DNA from: DATLYH01 sp035575035
GTDB lineage: Bacteria > Planctomycetota > Planctomycetia > Gemmatales > Gemmataceae
NCBI GenBank assembly: GCA_035575035.1
Contig: DATLYH010000342.1
Coordinates: forward strand, 1-21,848
Direction of reading: 5' to 3'
Length of the DNA: 21,848 nucleotides
Position 1 is the first letter of the stretch; every line of letters starts with the position of its first letter. Below are positions 13,749 to 21,600 of the stretch, one piece after another. The position numbers and the translations under genes are program-made. The notes under the pieces were generated by a model, which worked only from the letters and a program-made list of their open reading frames with translations, was not told the DNA's origin and searched no databases.

Positions 13749-14858
13749 TTACAAAGTCCCGCGGCGGGCCTGTTCGCGCTCGATTGCTTCGAACAGGGCC
13801 TTGAAGTTTCCCTTGCCGAAACTCCGCGCCCCGTGCCGCTGGATGATCTCGAAGAACAAGGTCGGCCGATCTTCCACCGGCTTGGTAAAGATCTGGAGCA
13901 GGTACCCCTCATCGTCCCGATCCACGAGGATGCCCAACTCGGCCAGATCCCGGATGTCTTCCTTGATCTTGCCGACGCGCTCGGGGACCATCTCGTAATA
14001 GGTAGACGGCACCCGCAGGAATGAAACATCCCGTTCGCGCATCGACCGGACCGTCTCGACGATGTTCCCGGTGGCCATGGCGATGTGCTGCACCCCCGGC
14101 CCGCCGTAAAACTGTAGGAACTCCTCAATCTGTGACCGCCGCCGCCCCTTGGCCGGCTCGTTGATCGGGAACTTGATCCGCCCGTGGCCGCCTTGCACCA
14201 CCTTCGACATCAACGCCGAGTACTCGGTGCTGATGTCCTTGTCGTCGAAGTGGACCAAGAGCGAGAAACCCATCACCTTCTCATAGAAGCGAACCCATTC
14301 GTCCATCTTGCCTTCTTCGACATTGGCGACGATGTGATCGATCGTCGTCAGGCCGACGGGATGGAAGGTGCGCGGGCTGTAGCGGTCCGGGTCGATCGGC
14401 TCGTAGCCGGGGGCGAAGACACCGCGGTAGCGGTCGCGGTTGACAAAGGTGTGCGTGGTGTCGCCGTAGGCCTGGATGGTGGCGTACTCGTAGACGCCGT
14501 ACTGGTCCTCCAGCAGAGTCGGCGGCTTCAGCCCGACGGCGCCCCGGCTGACCGCCTCGTGATAAGCGGCCGCCACGTCATCCACCTCCAGGGCGATGTC
14601 CTGCACCCCGTCGCCGTGCAGCACCAGACGCTGGGCATCGGGGTGGTCCTTGCTCAGCGGCGACGCGAGGACAAAGGTGATATGGCCTTGCTTCAGCACG
14701 TAGCCGGCCTCGTGCCGCATCCGCGTCTCCAACCCGGCGTAAGCAACCACGTCGAAGCCGAAGGCATTGCGGTAGAAGTAGGCCGACTGCCGGGCGTTGC
14801 CGACGAAGAAGCGCACGTGGTCGATGCGGCGAAGGGGGAGGACTTCTTGCTGAGCCAT
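13749..14858 (-). CDS. hpd: 4-hydroxyphenylpyruvate dioxygenase
   Basis: Fe(II) enzyme converting 4-hydroxyphenylpyruvate to homogentisate with loss of CO2. The 369-residue product has two vicinal-oxygen-chelate halves. The N-terminal half (RRIDHVRFFVGNARQSAYFY) is the non-catalytic one. The C-terminal half supplies the three iron ligands: His175 (LTTIDHIVANV), His258 (GPGVQHIAMAT) and Glu337 (PTLFFEIIQRHG), with the GFGKGNFKALFEAIE-type tail here as SFGKGNFKALFEAIE. Length and motif order are normal. The start has AGAGGAG about 8 nt upstream and lies 14 nt after the phhA stop, so the two genes form an operon. Related hydroxymandelate synthases share the fold, but placement beside phhA and hmgA makes HPPD by far the better call. 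Confidence 0.96.
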   Translation of the reverse strand: MAQQEVLPLRRIDHVRFFVGNARQSAYFYRNAFGFDVVAYAGLETRMRHEAGYVLKQGHITFVLASPLSKDHPDAQRLVLHGDGVQDIALEVDDVAAAYHEAVSRGAVGLKPPTLLEDQYGVYEYATIQAYGDTTHTFVNRDRYRGVFAPGYEPIDPDRYSPRTFHPVGLTTIDHIVANVEEGKMDEWVRFYEKVMGFSLLVHFDDKDISTEYSALMSKVVQGGHGRIKFPINEPAKGRRRSQIEEFLQFYGGPGVQHIAMATGNIVETVRSMRERDVSFLRVPSTYYEMVPERVGKIKEDIRDLAELGILVDRDDEGYLLQIFTKPVEDRPTLFFEIIQRHGARSFGKGNFKALFEAIEREQARRGTL

Positions 14859-14872
14859 GTGCCGACTCCTCT

Positions 14873-15766
14873 TCAGGGGATCGCGATCCCAAAGCGGCGG
14901 ACCAGCCCCTCCAGCTCGCGGCGCAGGAATGGCAGCGACGGGGCGATGAACAGCCGGTCCTGCATCCGGGACGGGTCGTAATCGGTCTCGATCACCACGT
15001 CGGTCACGAACGGCTGGCGCGTCACCTCGGGGGACGATATCGCATAGGGGATCTCGCCGATAGACGAAAGGATGCCGGCCCCGAACACCTTGATCTCGCC
15101 CGCCTCCTCGATCAGGCCGAACTCGATGCTGAACCAGCTAAAGCGCTTCAGGGCCAGGACCTGTTCGCCGCGGTTGGTCGTCGAGACGGCCTTGCCGATG
15201 AGAGTGAGCAGCTCGGCGTAGTCTTGATTCATCAGCGGCGGGACATGGCCGAGGCAGTCGTGGATCATGTCCGGCTCGGGGGTGAACTCGGGATGCGAGC
15301 CGTGCCGGATGAACTGCGTCACCGGGAAGCCGCGTGCAGCGATGTACTGATAAAAGATCCGGTACGGCAAGGCCCCCTCGGCGGGGACCAGGTGCATGTT
15401 CGTTTCCCGCTGCAAGCGCTCGCTCAGGTGCCGCAGTTGGGGAATCTCGTCCTGAGTGATGGCCAGCTCGCGCTTCGCCCGGAGGTACATCGAGCAGGCG
15501 TACTTGGTGTGCAGCTCGTCGAGCTTCGGCGTGACCTCGCGCCAGATGCGGGTTTCTTCCGGGGTGTACTCGATGATCGGCGGGCCGAGGCCTTCGAGCC
15601 GGTGCCGTCGGCACAGCGCGAACAGTTCCTTCCGCCGTCGGATGTACGCCTCGTCGCCGAGCCCGGGGTGTCCCGGTTCCAGCTCCAGCTCGGTCGCCTC
15701 CGGCGGCGACACCATCATCTGGGGATCGATGGGCACCCCGTATTCAATGAGCGTGGCCTGGTTCAT
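14873..15766 (-). CDS. phhA: Phenylalanine 4-monooxygenase (aromatic amino acid hydroxylase)
   Basis: Tetrahydropterin- and iron-dependent enzyme that hydroxylates phenylalanine to tyrosine, first step of the catabolic operon. The 297-residue single-domain protein resembles bacterial PhhA and lacks the eukaryotic regulatory ACT domain. The 2-His-1-Glu iron site is visible: His169 and His174 in PDMIHDCLGHVPPLM, and Glu215 in FSWFSIEFGL. Other conserved pieces are TRIWREVTPKLDELHTKYAC and GFPVTQFIRHGSHPEFTPEPD. The start is set by AAAGGAGGT 7 nt before the ATG, the strongest ribosome site in the window, and a TATAAT promoter further upstream. hpd follows after 14 nt. No pterin-4a-carbinolamine dehydratase (phhB) is next to it. 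Tyrosine or tryptophan hydroxylase activity cannot be excluded from sequence alone, but context favours phenylalanine. Confidence 0.94.
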   Translation of the reverse strand: MNQATLIEYGVPIDPQMMVSPPEATELELEPGHPGLGDEAYIRRRKELFALCRRHRLEGLGPPIIEYTPEETRIWREVTPKLDELHTKYACSMYLRAKRELAITQDEIPQLRHLSERLQRETNMHLVPAEGALPYRIFYQYIAARGFPVTQFIRHGSHPEFTPEPDMIHDCLGHVPPLMNQDYAELLTLIGKAVSTTNRGEQVLALKRFSWFSIEFGLIEEAGEIKVFGAGILSSIGEIPYAISSPEVTRQPFVTDVVIETDYDPSRMQDRLFIAPSLPFLRRELEGLVRRFGIAIP

Positions 15767-15842
15767 GACGATGACCTCCTTTGGATGAGCGGCGCCTGAG
15801 CAAGGGCCGGGCGCCGGAGGAGCATCGGCCTCTCCTACTACT

Positions 15843-15848
15843 ATTATA
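15843..15848 (-). promoter_or_regulatory. -10 element of the phhA operon promoter
   Basis: The minus strand reads GGATATAATAG, with a consensus TATAAT at 15848-15843. No good TTGACA lies 17 bp upstream, which suggests an activator-dependent promoter. The leader to the phhA ATG would be about 70 nt and carries the strong AAAGGAGGT site (15774-15782). Confidence 0.55.
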
Positions 15849-15856
15849 TCCGCTTC

Positions 15857-15868
15857 TACCGCTGCGCA
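15857..15868. promoter_or_regulatory. Third copy of the inverted-repeat half-site, next to the phhA -10
   Basis: TACCGCTGCGCA matches the right arm (TACCGCAGCGGA, 15923-15934) at 10 of 12 positions. It begins 9 bp upstream of the phhA -10, where a -35 or activator contact would be, and 66 bp from the matching arm, close to six helical turns. Confidence 0.35.
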
Positions 15869-15896
15869 ATCCCAGGCGGACCAGGGCAGGGCCTGT

Positions 15897-15934
15897 TCCG
15901 CTGCGGTAGTCTGAGTAGGATGTACCGCAGCGGA
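15897..15934. promoter_or_regulatory. 12-bp perfect inverted repeat in the phhA/qor divergent region
   Basis: TCCGCTGCGGTA (15897-15908) and TACCGCAGCGGA (15923-15934) are perfect inverted arms with a 14-bp spacer. The site lies about 50-90 bp upstream of the phhA -10 and 40-80 bp upstream of the oxidoreductase start. It overlaps TAGTCT (15907-15912), a possible -10 for the oxidoreductase. It looks like a dimeric regulator operator; as RNA it would form a stable hairpin. Confidence 0.55.
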
Positions 15935-15974
15935 GGACCTTTATCCTGGGCCAGGTATGCGGAGCGTTACCACC

Positions 15975-16970
15975 ATGAAAGCCGCCTACATCGAAACGAC
16001 CGGGGCCCCCGAGGTGATCCGCTACGGGGAGTTGCCGACGCCGACGCCGAAGGGGAACGAGGTGCTCGTCAAGGTCGGGGCCGCGGCGCTGAACCCAATC
16101 GACATCTACATCCGCGCTGGAACGGTGGCCATGCCGCTGCCCAAGCCGTTCATCCCCGGCTGCGACCTGGCTGGCACGGTGGAGGCGGTCGGGCCGGAGG
16201 CGAAGCGGTTCCGCCCCGGTGATCGCGTCTGGGGCTCGAACCAGGGCTTGCTCGGCCGGCAGGGGACGCTTGCCGAGTACGCCTGCGTTGCCGAGGAGTG
16301 GCTCTACCCGATACCGGCCGGCGTTTCGGACGCGGAGGCGGCCGCCGCGGCGCTGGTCGGCATCACCGCCCACCTGGGATTGTTCCGCTGCGCCAACCTC
16401 CAGCCGGGCGAGTGGGTCTTTGTCAACGGCGGCACCGGGGGCGTCGGCTCGATGGTGGTGCAGATGGCCAAGGCGGTCGGGGCGAAGGTGATCACGACCG
16501 TCGGCTCGGCCGAGAAGGCGGCGCTGTGCCGGCAGTGGGGCGCCGACCGAGTGCTGAACTACAAGACCGATGATGTGGCCGCTGCCATCAAGGAAGAAAC
16601 GAAGGACCACGGCATCAACGTCTGGTACGAGACCCAGCGCGAGCCGGACTTCCTCAAGACGGTGCCGCTGCTGGCGAAGCGCGGGCGGATGATCATCATG
16701 GCCGGCCGACAGGCCCAGCCGATCTTCCCGGTCGGGCCGTTTTATGTCAAGGACTGTTCCCTGTTCGGCTTCGCCATGTTCAACGCGACGCCGGAAGAGC
16801 AGCGCCGCTGCGCCGATGACATCAACCGCTGGTTGGCCGAGAAGAAGCTACAGGTGCCGATCGGCCGAACGTTCCCGCTGTCCGAGGCGGCCGCCGCTCA
16901 TCGCTTCCTGGAAGAGAACACCCTGGGCAAGGCCGGCACGCTGACCGGCAAGGTGGTCGTGGTGCCCTGA
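15975..16970 (+). CDS. NADPH:quinone reductase-like oxidoreductase (MDR family, zinc-free)
   Basis: A 331-residue medium-chain dehydrogenase/reductase of the quinone-oxidoreductase branch, using NADPH to reduce quinones or activated alkenes in the cytoplasm. The GroES-like N-terminal domain has MKAAYIETTGAPEVIRYGEL and NPIDIYIRAGTVAMPLPKPF, then the GCDLAGTVEAVG segment. The Rossmann fold starts at GEWVFVNGGTGGVGSMVVQ (about 145-163), with AxxGGVGS-type nucleotide binding. The structural-zinc cysteine cluster of alcohol dehydrogenases is absent, as in zeta-crystallin-like enzymes. The start at 15975 fits homology and has GGAG 10 nt upstream; the ATG at 15957 would add six residues. It is divergent from phhA and shares its upstream region with an inverted repeat, so joint regulation is possible. 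The natural substrate is unknown. Confidence 0.9.
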   Translation: MKAAYIETTGAPEVIRYGELPTPTPKGNEVLVKVGAAALNPIDIYIRAGTVAMPLPKPFIPGCDLAGTVEAVGPEAKRFRPGDRVWGSNQGLLGRQGTLAEYACVAEEWLYPIPAGVSDAEAAAAALVGITAHLGLFRCANLQPGEWVFVNGGTGGVGSMVVQMAKAVGAKVITTVGSAEKAALCRQWGADRVLNYKTDDVAAAIKEETKDHGINVWYETQREPDFLKTVPLLAKRGRMIIMAGRQAQPIFPVGPFYVKDCSLFGFAMFNATPEEQRRCADDINRWLAEKKLQVPIGRTFPLSEAAAAHRFLEENTLGKAGTLTGKVVVVP

Positions 16971-16995
16971 GCAGTCCCCGGCTGCCCCGGACTGT
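16971..16995 (+). terminator. Possible terminator hairpin after the oxidoreductase gene
   Basis: CAGTCC (16972-16977) pairs with GGACTG (16989-16994) directly after the stop codon, with an 11-nt GC-rich loop. There is no T-run, so termination activity is uncertain. Confidence 0.3.
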
Positions 16996-17327
16996 CAGCA
17001 AACGTTAACACCGGCCACAGTCCTTGTAAACTTCACTTAACGACCGGGGCGAAGGCTGGGCGGCGGGTTGGGCTTGCGGCCGGGGTCTTCGGACTCGATC
17101 CCTCCGTGTTCTTCCCACGTCTGCGGTGCGCGCTCGGCTCGGAAGTGCAAGCGGGCTTTCCAGTTAAGCGCTCCAGCCGCCGGGAAAGGCCAGGGGCTTC
17201 CCAGGGCGGGGCGTTCTTTTCCCTTCTGCGCAGGATACCCAGACACCGCATCGTGCGGCGCGGCACGGTTTATGTATCTGTTGCGAGATGGTCGGGAAGC
17301 GGTGGAGGCTCCCCCGACTCCCTTCTC

Positions 17328-17348
17328 CCCCGACCGGGGCCGCCCCGG
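17328..17348 (+). other. Two mutually exclusive hairpins in the carA upstream region
   Basis: CCCCG-AC-CGGGG (17328-17339) and CCGGGG-CCG-CCCCGG (17334-17348) share the bases CCGGGG, so only one can form at a time. If carA is transcribed from the AT-rich patch at about 17270, they would lie in the leader. A regulatory role is speculative. Confidence 0.25.
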
Positions 17349-17520
17349 CCGATCGCGTGTCGGACCGGTTGCCGCATCCCCCGGACCGGCCCTTCCTCGG
17401 CACAGCGAAAGTCCGCGACCGCCCGGCGAAACGGGATGGTCTCCGTCGGGCGCGATGGGTATGCTTCTGACGGCAACGGGGGGCCCACCCGGCTCGACCG
17501 GTGTGACTTGGGAGGAACGA

Positions 17521-18576
17521 ATGGGTGCCTGCTTGATCCTGGAAGACGGCTCGATCTTCGCAGGCGAGCCGTTCGGCTGGCGCGGGGCCGCGGCCGGCGA
17601 GGTCGTCTTCAATACGGGGATGGTCGGCTACCCCGAGACCTTCACCGACCCGTCGTATGCCGGCCAGATCCTGGTCCTGACCTACCCGCTGATCGGCAAC
17701 TACGGCGTCCCCTCCGACGAGAGGGCCCGGCTGAACCGCTTCTTCGAGTCGGAGCGCATCCACATTGCCGGGTTGGTGGTGATGGAGAACTGCGCCGAGG
17801 CCAGCCACTGGAACAGCCGTGGCTCGCTTGACCGTTGGCTGCACGAGCACAAGGTCCCGGGGCTGGCCGGCGTCGATACCCGCGCCCTGACCCAACGGCT
17901 GCGGACCGCCGGCACCATGCTCGGCAAGCTGGTCATCGACGAGCAACGGGTCGATTTCTGGAACCCCAACGAGGAGAACCTGGTCGCCCGGGTCAGCATC
18001 GACCGGCCGCAGCAGTACGGCACCGGCAAAAAGCGGGTCGTGGTGGTCGATTGCGGTTGCAAAAACAACATCATCCGCTCGCTGTTGAAGCGCGGCATCG
18101 CCGTGACCGTGGTGCCGTGGGACTGGCCGCTGGCGCAGGAGAAGTGCGACGGCGTGGTGCTCTCCAACGGGCCGGGCGATCCCCGGATGTGCGAGGCGAC
18201 CGTCCGCAACGTCCGCGAGCTTTTGGCCGGCGACACGCCGATCTTCGGCATCTGTCTGGGGCATCAGATCCTGGCCCTGGCGGCCGGGGCCGAGACATAC
18301 AAGCTGAAGTACGGCCACCGTGGTCAGAATCAGCCGTGCGTCCTTGCCGGCAGCAAGCGCTGCTACATCACGTCGCAGAACCACGGCTACGCGGTGGACG
18401 AACGCTCGCTGCCGCCGGACTGGCTGCCGTGGTTCTTCAACGCCAACGACGGCACCAACGAGGGGATCCGGCATCGCTCCCGGCCGTTCTTCAGCGTGCA
18501 GTTCCACCCCGAGGCCTGCCCCGGCCCTTGTGATACCGAGTTCCTGTTCGACGATTTCGTGAAGATGCTATCCTGA
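17521..18576 (+). CDS. carA: Carbamoyl-phosphate synthase small subunit (glutaminase)
   Basis: Hydrolyses glutamine and passes ammonia to CarB for carbamoyl phosphate, the precursor of pyrimidines and arginine. The 351-residue product has the N-terminal CarA domain (ACLILEDGSIFAGEPFG; GEVVFNTGMVGYPETFTDPSYAGQ; GVDTRALTQRLR). A class I glutamine amidotransferase follows, with VVVVDCGCKNNIIRSLLKRG, VVLSNGPGDP, the nucleophile Cys245 in FGICLGHQ, SQNHGYAV, and the partners His329 and Glu331 in VQFHPEA. The start is set by GGGAGGA 5-6 nt before the ATG at 17521 and by the start of homology. carB follows after 57 nt that include a hairpin, so the two are almost certainly co-transcribed. Confidence 0.97.
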   Translation: MGACLILEDGSIFAGEPFGWRGAAAGEVVFNTGMVGYPETFTDPSYAGQILVLTYPLIGNYGVPSDERARLNRFFESERIHIAGLVVMENCAEASHWNSRGSLDRWLHEHKVPGLAGVDTRALTQRLRTAGTMLGKLVIDEQRVDFWNPNEENLVARVSIDRPQQYGTGKKRVVVVDCGCKNNIIRSLLKRGIAVTVVPWDWPLAQEKCDGVVLSNGPGDPRMCEATVRNVRELLAGDTPIFGICLGHQILALAAGAETYKLKYGHRGQNQPCVLAGSKRCYITSQNHGYAVDERSLPPDWLPWFFNANDGTNEGIRHRSRPFFSVQFHPEACPGPCDTEFLFDDFVKMLS

Positions 18577-18579
18577 TTC

Positions 18580-18622
18580 GCCGCTTGCGGCTTATGCCCC
18601 TCGGGGCCCGACCGCAAGCGGC
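18580..18622 (+). repeat. Palindromic element between carA and carB
   Basis: GCCGCTTGCGG (18580-18590) and CCGCAAGCGGC (18612-18622) are perfect 11-bp inverted arms. The loop contains a second small hairpin, GCCCC-TC-GGGGC (18596-18607). It begins 4 nt after the carA stop and ends just before the carB ribosome site. It could lower or time carB translation, protect the 3' end of carA mRNA, or be a neutral repeat. Confidence 0.7.
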
Positions 18623-18633
18623 AGGAGAAACCG

Positions 18634-21600
18634 GTGACCATCATGCAGCGAAGGCCCCGCAAGGTCGTGATCCTCGGCAGCGCCGCGCTCAAGATCGGCG
18701 AAGCCGGCGAGTTCGATTACTCCGGCAGCCAGGCAATCAAGGCGCTGAGAGAGGAGAACGTCACCACCGTCCTCATCAATCCCAACATCGCCACCAACCA
18801 GACTTCCGAGCACCTCGCCGACAAGATCTACTTCCTGCCGGTCAATCCGTATTTCGTCGAGCAGGTCATCCGCAAGGAGCGGCCCGACGGTATCATGTTG
18901 AGTTTCGGCGGGCAGACGGCCCTGAACTGCGGGCTGGAGCTGGGCCGGCGGGGCTGCTTCGACAAGTACGGCGTGGCGGTGCTCGGCACGCCGGTCTCGG
19001 CCATCGAGGCGACCGAGGACCGGGAGTTGTTCAAACAGCGGTTGGGCGAGATCGGCGTCGAAGTGCCGCGCAGCGCCGCCGCTACCTCGCGGGAAGAGGC
19101 GGTCCGGATCGCCGCCCGGATCGGCTACCCGGTGATGGTGCGGGCCGGCTTCGCCCTCGGCGGGCTCGGCTCCGGCCGCTGCGCCAACGAGGCCGAGGTC
19201 ATCGAGCGCGTGGACAAGGCGTTGGCCCACTCCAGTCAGGTGTTGATCGAGGAATACCTCGAAGGCTGGAAGGAGATCGAGTACGAGGTGGTGCGCGACG
19301 GGGCCGACAACTGCATCACCGTCTGCAACATGGAGAACTTCGACCCGCTCGGTATCCACACCGGCGAGAGCATCGTCGTCGCCCCCAGCCAGACCCTGAC
19401 CAATGCCGAGTACCACAAGCTCCGCGAGATCGCCATCCGCGTCATCCGCCACCTGGGGATCATCGGCGAGTGCAACATCCAGTTCGCGCTCGACCCCAAC
19501 TCCGAAAGCTATCGCGTCATCGAGGTCAACGCCCGGCTATCGCGCAGCTCGGCCCTGGCGTCGAAGGCGACCGGCTATCCGTTAGCCTTCATCGCCGCCA
19601 AACTGGCCCTGGGGCATACTCTCCTCGACCTGCGCAATCAAGTCACCCAGAGCACGACCGCCTGCTTCGAGCCGGCGCTGGATTACGTGGTGGTCAAGAT
19701 CCCGCGCTGGGACCTGAAGAAGTTCCGCAAGGCGGGCAAGTCGATCGGCTCGAGCATGAAGTCGGTCGGCGAGGTAATGGCCATCGGCCGGCGCTTCGAG
19801 GAAGCCTTGCAGAAGGCGCTGCGCATGCTGGAGACCGGGGTGCACGGCCTGCTCTGCAACGATCATCTCCAGCTGGGCGACCTGGAGGAGGAGCTGCGCA
19901 ACCCGACCGACCAGCGCATCTTTGCCATCCCCGCCGCCCTGGCCGCCGGCTTCTCCGTCGAGCGCATCCACGAGCTGACCCACATCGACAAGTGGTTTTT
20001 GCACAAGATCAAGGGGACCCTCCAGGTGGCCGAGCGGCTAGGGCGCTATGCCGGCGGGCTGGTCCCCCGGAGCATGCTGCTGGAGGCGAAGCAGGCCGGC
20101 TTCTCCGACTTCCAGATCGGCAAACTGCTGGGGACCGACGAGCAGGCCATCCGCGAGATGCGCCGCACCTACGGTCTGGCCCCGGTGGTCAAGCAGATCG
20201 ACACCCTGGCCGCCGAGTACCCGGCGCCAACCAACTTCCTCTACCTGACTTACAACGGCACCGCGGAGGACGTCCGGCCGTGCGGGGCCAGGTCGGTGAT
20301 CGTGCTCGGCTCGGGTGTCTACCGCATCGGCAGCTCCGTCGAGTTCGACTGGTGCTGCGTGACGGCGGCCCGCACCCTGCGACAGCGCGGCTACCGCCCG
20401 ATCATGATCAATTACAATCCCGAGACCGTCAGCACCGATTACGACGAGTGCGCCCGCCTCTACTTCGAGGAGTTGACCTTCGAGACGATCTACGAGATTT
20501 ACCGCAAGGAAGAGGCGCTGGGGGTGATCATCTCGATGGGCGGGCAGACGCCGAATAACCTGGCCCTGAAGCTGCACCGAGCCGGCGTCCGCATCCTGGG
20601 CACGCCGCCGGACATGATCGACCAGGCGGAGGACCGGCGGAAGTTCTCGGCCCTGCTTGACCGGCTCGGTATCAATCAGCCGGTCTGGAACGAGTTGACG
20701 TCGGTGGAGGACGCCAAGGCCTTCGCCAACCGCGTCGGCTATCCGGTGCTGGTGCGGCCCTCCTACGTCCTGAGCGGGCAGGCGATGAGCGTGGCCAGCA
20801 ACGACCAGGAGTTGCTCCGCTTTTTGAACAAGGCGGCGTCGGTTTCCCCCGAGCATCCGGTGGTGCTGAGCAAGTTCATCGAGAACGCCAAGGAGATCGA
20901 GCTGGACGGGGTGGCCAAGGACGGCGAGCTGATCGCGCATGTCATCTCCGAGCATGTCGAGAATGCCGGCGTCCACTCCGGCGATGCGACGCTGGTGCTG
21001 CCGCCGCAACGGACCTACCTGGAGACGCTGCGGCAGGTGCGGCGGATCGGCCAAAAAATCGCCGCTGCCCTGCGGATCACCGGGCCGTTCAACATTCAGT
21101 TCATCGCGCGCGACAACTTCGTCAAGGTGATCGAGTGCAACCTGCGGGCCTCGCGCTCGTTCCCGTTCGTCTCCAAGGTCTGCGGCGTCAACCTGATCGA
21201 GCTGGCCACCCGCGCCATCCTCGGCGAGAACGTGCCGCGGGTCGAAACGTCGCTGATCGACCTGGAGCATGTCGGCGTCAAGGCGCCGCAGTTCTCGTTT
21301 ACCCGGCTGCATGGGGCCGACCCGGTCACCGGCGTGGAGATGAGCTCCACCGGCGAAGTGGGCTGCCTGGGGGACGACTTCGAGGAGGCGTTCCTGAAGG
21401 CGATGATCTCGGTTGGCTATCGGCTGCCGGTCAAGAGCGTGCTGCTGTCCACGGGGCCGCTGAAGAACAAGGTCGAGTTCGTCAAGAACGCCCAGCTCTT
21501 GCAGGAGGCGGGGATCGCCCTCTACGCCACGCGGGGGACGGCCGACTTCCTGGCGGAGCACGGCGTCAAGGCCGAGCTGCTGCACTGGCCGCTGGAGGGA

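Larger units (their letters stand above)
16971..17520. other. 550-bp gene-free region and probable carA leader
   Basis: The carA frame stays open back to 17068, but the residues are low-complexity (Pro/Gly/Arg-rich) with no recognisable domain, and carA has a good ribosome site at its internal ATG. I see no other gene. Notable points are CGTTAA/TTAACG inverted hexamers around 17004-17042, an AT-rich patch GGTTTATGTATCTG near 17269-17282 that could hold a promoter, and two overlapping GC hairpins at 17328-17348. Confidence 0.6.

Noticed and set aside
15920..16222. Possible 100-codon leaderless gene at 15920, with TAGTCT 7 nt before the ATG
   Set aside because: It overlaps the oxidoreductase gene in another frame and its translation is Arg/Gly-rich without any domain. 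The TAGTCT may still be a -10 for the oxidoreductase.
17068..17520. N-terminal extension of CarA by 151 residues
   Set aside because: The residues are low-complexity and unlike any CarA; a good ribosome site and the start of homology are at 17521.
17164..18507. 447-codon minus-strand open frame opposite carA
   Set aside because: Antisense shadow of carA with biased composition and no family resemblance.
18585..20558. 657-codon plus-strand open frame overlapping carB
   Set aside because: The protein is Arg/Pro/Gly-rich and featureless; the neighbouring frame encodes continuous CarB from 18634 to the window end.
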